This document shows, piece by piece, positions 63,450 through 64,000 of a stretch of 64,000 bases of DNA. Numbering within the stretch: position 1 is the stretch's first letter; each line of letters opens with the position of its first letter. The DNA is from Streptomyces sp. NBC_01264 (GTDB lineage: Bacteria; Actinomycetota; Actinomycetes; Streptomycetales; Streptomycetaceae). Under the pieces are notes generated by a model that saw only the letters and a list, made by a program, of their open reading frames with translations, ran no database searches and was not told the origin of the DNA. Position numbers and translations under genes: made by a program. Location: the NCBI RefSeq assembly GCF_026340675.1, contig NZ_JAPEOX010000002.1:1922001-1986000 (forward strand), given 5' to 3'.

Positions 63450-64000
63450 CCCGGGCCCGCCTGACCTGACCCGGCCTGCTCCCGCCCCGCCCGCCCCGGC
63501 CCCGTCGCGTAGGCCCGCGGCGTGGTCCCGGTCAGGGCTCGCGCCTCGCGGGTCCAGTGGGCCTGGTCGGCGTATCCCGCCTCCGCGGCCACCGCCGCCG
63601 GGGGCAGCCCGCGCCGGGTCAGCGCGAGGGCCCGCTGGAGGCGCAGGATCCGCCCGAGCGTCCGGGGGCCGTACCCGAAGGCGTCGAGCGAGCGTCGGTG
63701 CAGCTGCCGCTCACCGAGGCCGACGGCCCCCGCCACGGCGGCCACGCCCTGCCCGGCCCGCAGCCGGGCCGCCACTTCCGTGACCAGGGGGTCGGGGAGC
63801 CCGCCGTCGGCCGTGCGGAGCAGGGCCAGCTCCTCCAGTCCCGCGCGGGGATCCCCGTACGAGGCCACGCGCGCGGTGAGGCGCCGTACCTCGGCGGCGG
63901 GCCACAGGTCGGCCAGTTCGACCCGCCGGTCCCGCAGGACCCGGGCCGGTACGCCGAGCAGCGCGGGCGCCGAGCCCGGGGCCAGCCGGATCCCGGCGAA
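63374..64000 (-). CDS. AraC family regulator (partial; 5' end outside the window)
   Basis: The visible 208 residues contain the C-terminal AraC/XylS HTH pair: GVAAVAGAVGLGERQLHRRSLDAFGYGPRTLGRILRLQRAL (first helix-turn-helix region, residues by position about 63617-63739 of the window) and AVAAEAGYADQAHWTREARALTGTTPRAY (second). Upstream residues FAGIRLAPGSAPALLGVP show the AraC effector-domain style. The frame continues past 64000. The tail of about 40 low-complexity residues overlaps the VOC gene by 76 nt, so the true stop may be earlier in related proteins. Confidence 0.78.
   Translation of the reverse strand, partial: FAGIRLAPGSAPALLGVPARVLRDRRVELADLWPAAEVRRLTARVASYGDPRAGLEELALLRTADGGLPDPLVTEVAARLRAGQGVAAVAGAVGLGERQLHRRSLDAFGYGPRTLGRILRLQRALALTRRGLPPAAVAAEAGYADQAHWTREARALTGTTPRAYATGPGRAGREQAGSGQAGPGQAGAAPSEAAKRETPEPSGSRTTA

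Overview
The window is a chromosomal segment of a high-G+C actinomycete, almost certainly Streptomyces or a close relative. The base composition is very GC-rich, with GTG and TTG starts. It carries a two-domain geosmin synthase, a SAV_2336-type protein, DUF2637, DUF456 and DUF6232 proteins, and the dispersed CCTCAAACGCCGG elements familiar from Streptomyces intergenic DNA. No rRNA, tRNA, CRISPR array, insertion sequence or phage block was seen.

Layout. 1-5.4 kb (minus): a four-gene cluster of alpha/beta hydrolase, caspase-VMAP-C protein, MoxR-like AAA ATPase and SAV_2336-type protein, matching the VMAP class of predicted conflict systems. 5.6-15 kb: secreted M6 metalloprotease, VOC protein, tandem YbjQ-type genes (one split by an in-frame amber codon), FAD monooxygenase, secreted lipase and SDR. 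15-27 kb: aerobic cobalamin pathway (cobL-cobM-cobK on plus, cobG-cobH-cobIJ on minus, and cobN behind a cobalamin riboswitch). 27-32.5 kb: hemerythrin protein, type I dehydroquinase, geosmin synthase and Eis-like acetyltransferase. 32.6-41.5 kb: purine catabolism (xdhC, purine permease, three-subunit xanthine dehydrogenase, PucR regulator). 41.7-46.7 kb: small regulatory genes and an iron-box-controlled ferric reductase-like gene. 46.7-56.5 kb: PoxB-like enzyme, a PP2C-like protein with a huge low-complexity region, subtilisin and a TrmB/LuxR regulator. 56.5-64 kb: DUF456 protein, F420/FMN-type oxidoreductase, the DUF6232 pair, ArsR-MFS operon, rsgA with a possible leader peptide, TetR with an extra HTH, VOC protein and a partial AraC regulator.

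Two loci stand out. The first is the VMAP/caspase cluster, with 15-bp repeats inside its effector gene and a tandem operator-like pair just upstream. The second is the DUF6232 membrane protein, which ends in a Gly/Asn-rich motif that recurs at the start of the next, translationally coupled gene (57565-58574). That arrangement resembles paired amyloid-type signalling motifs. Other points are a possible 24-residue leader peptide before rsgA, a PP2C-like protein that lacks canonical metal-binding DG motifs, and an MFS transporter that appears to have lost a membrane segment.
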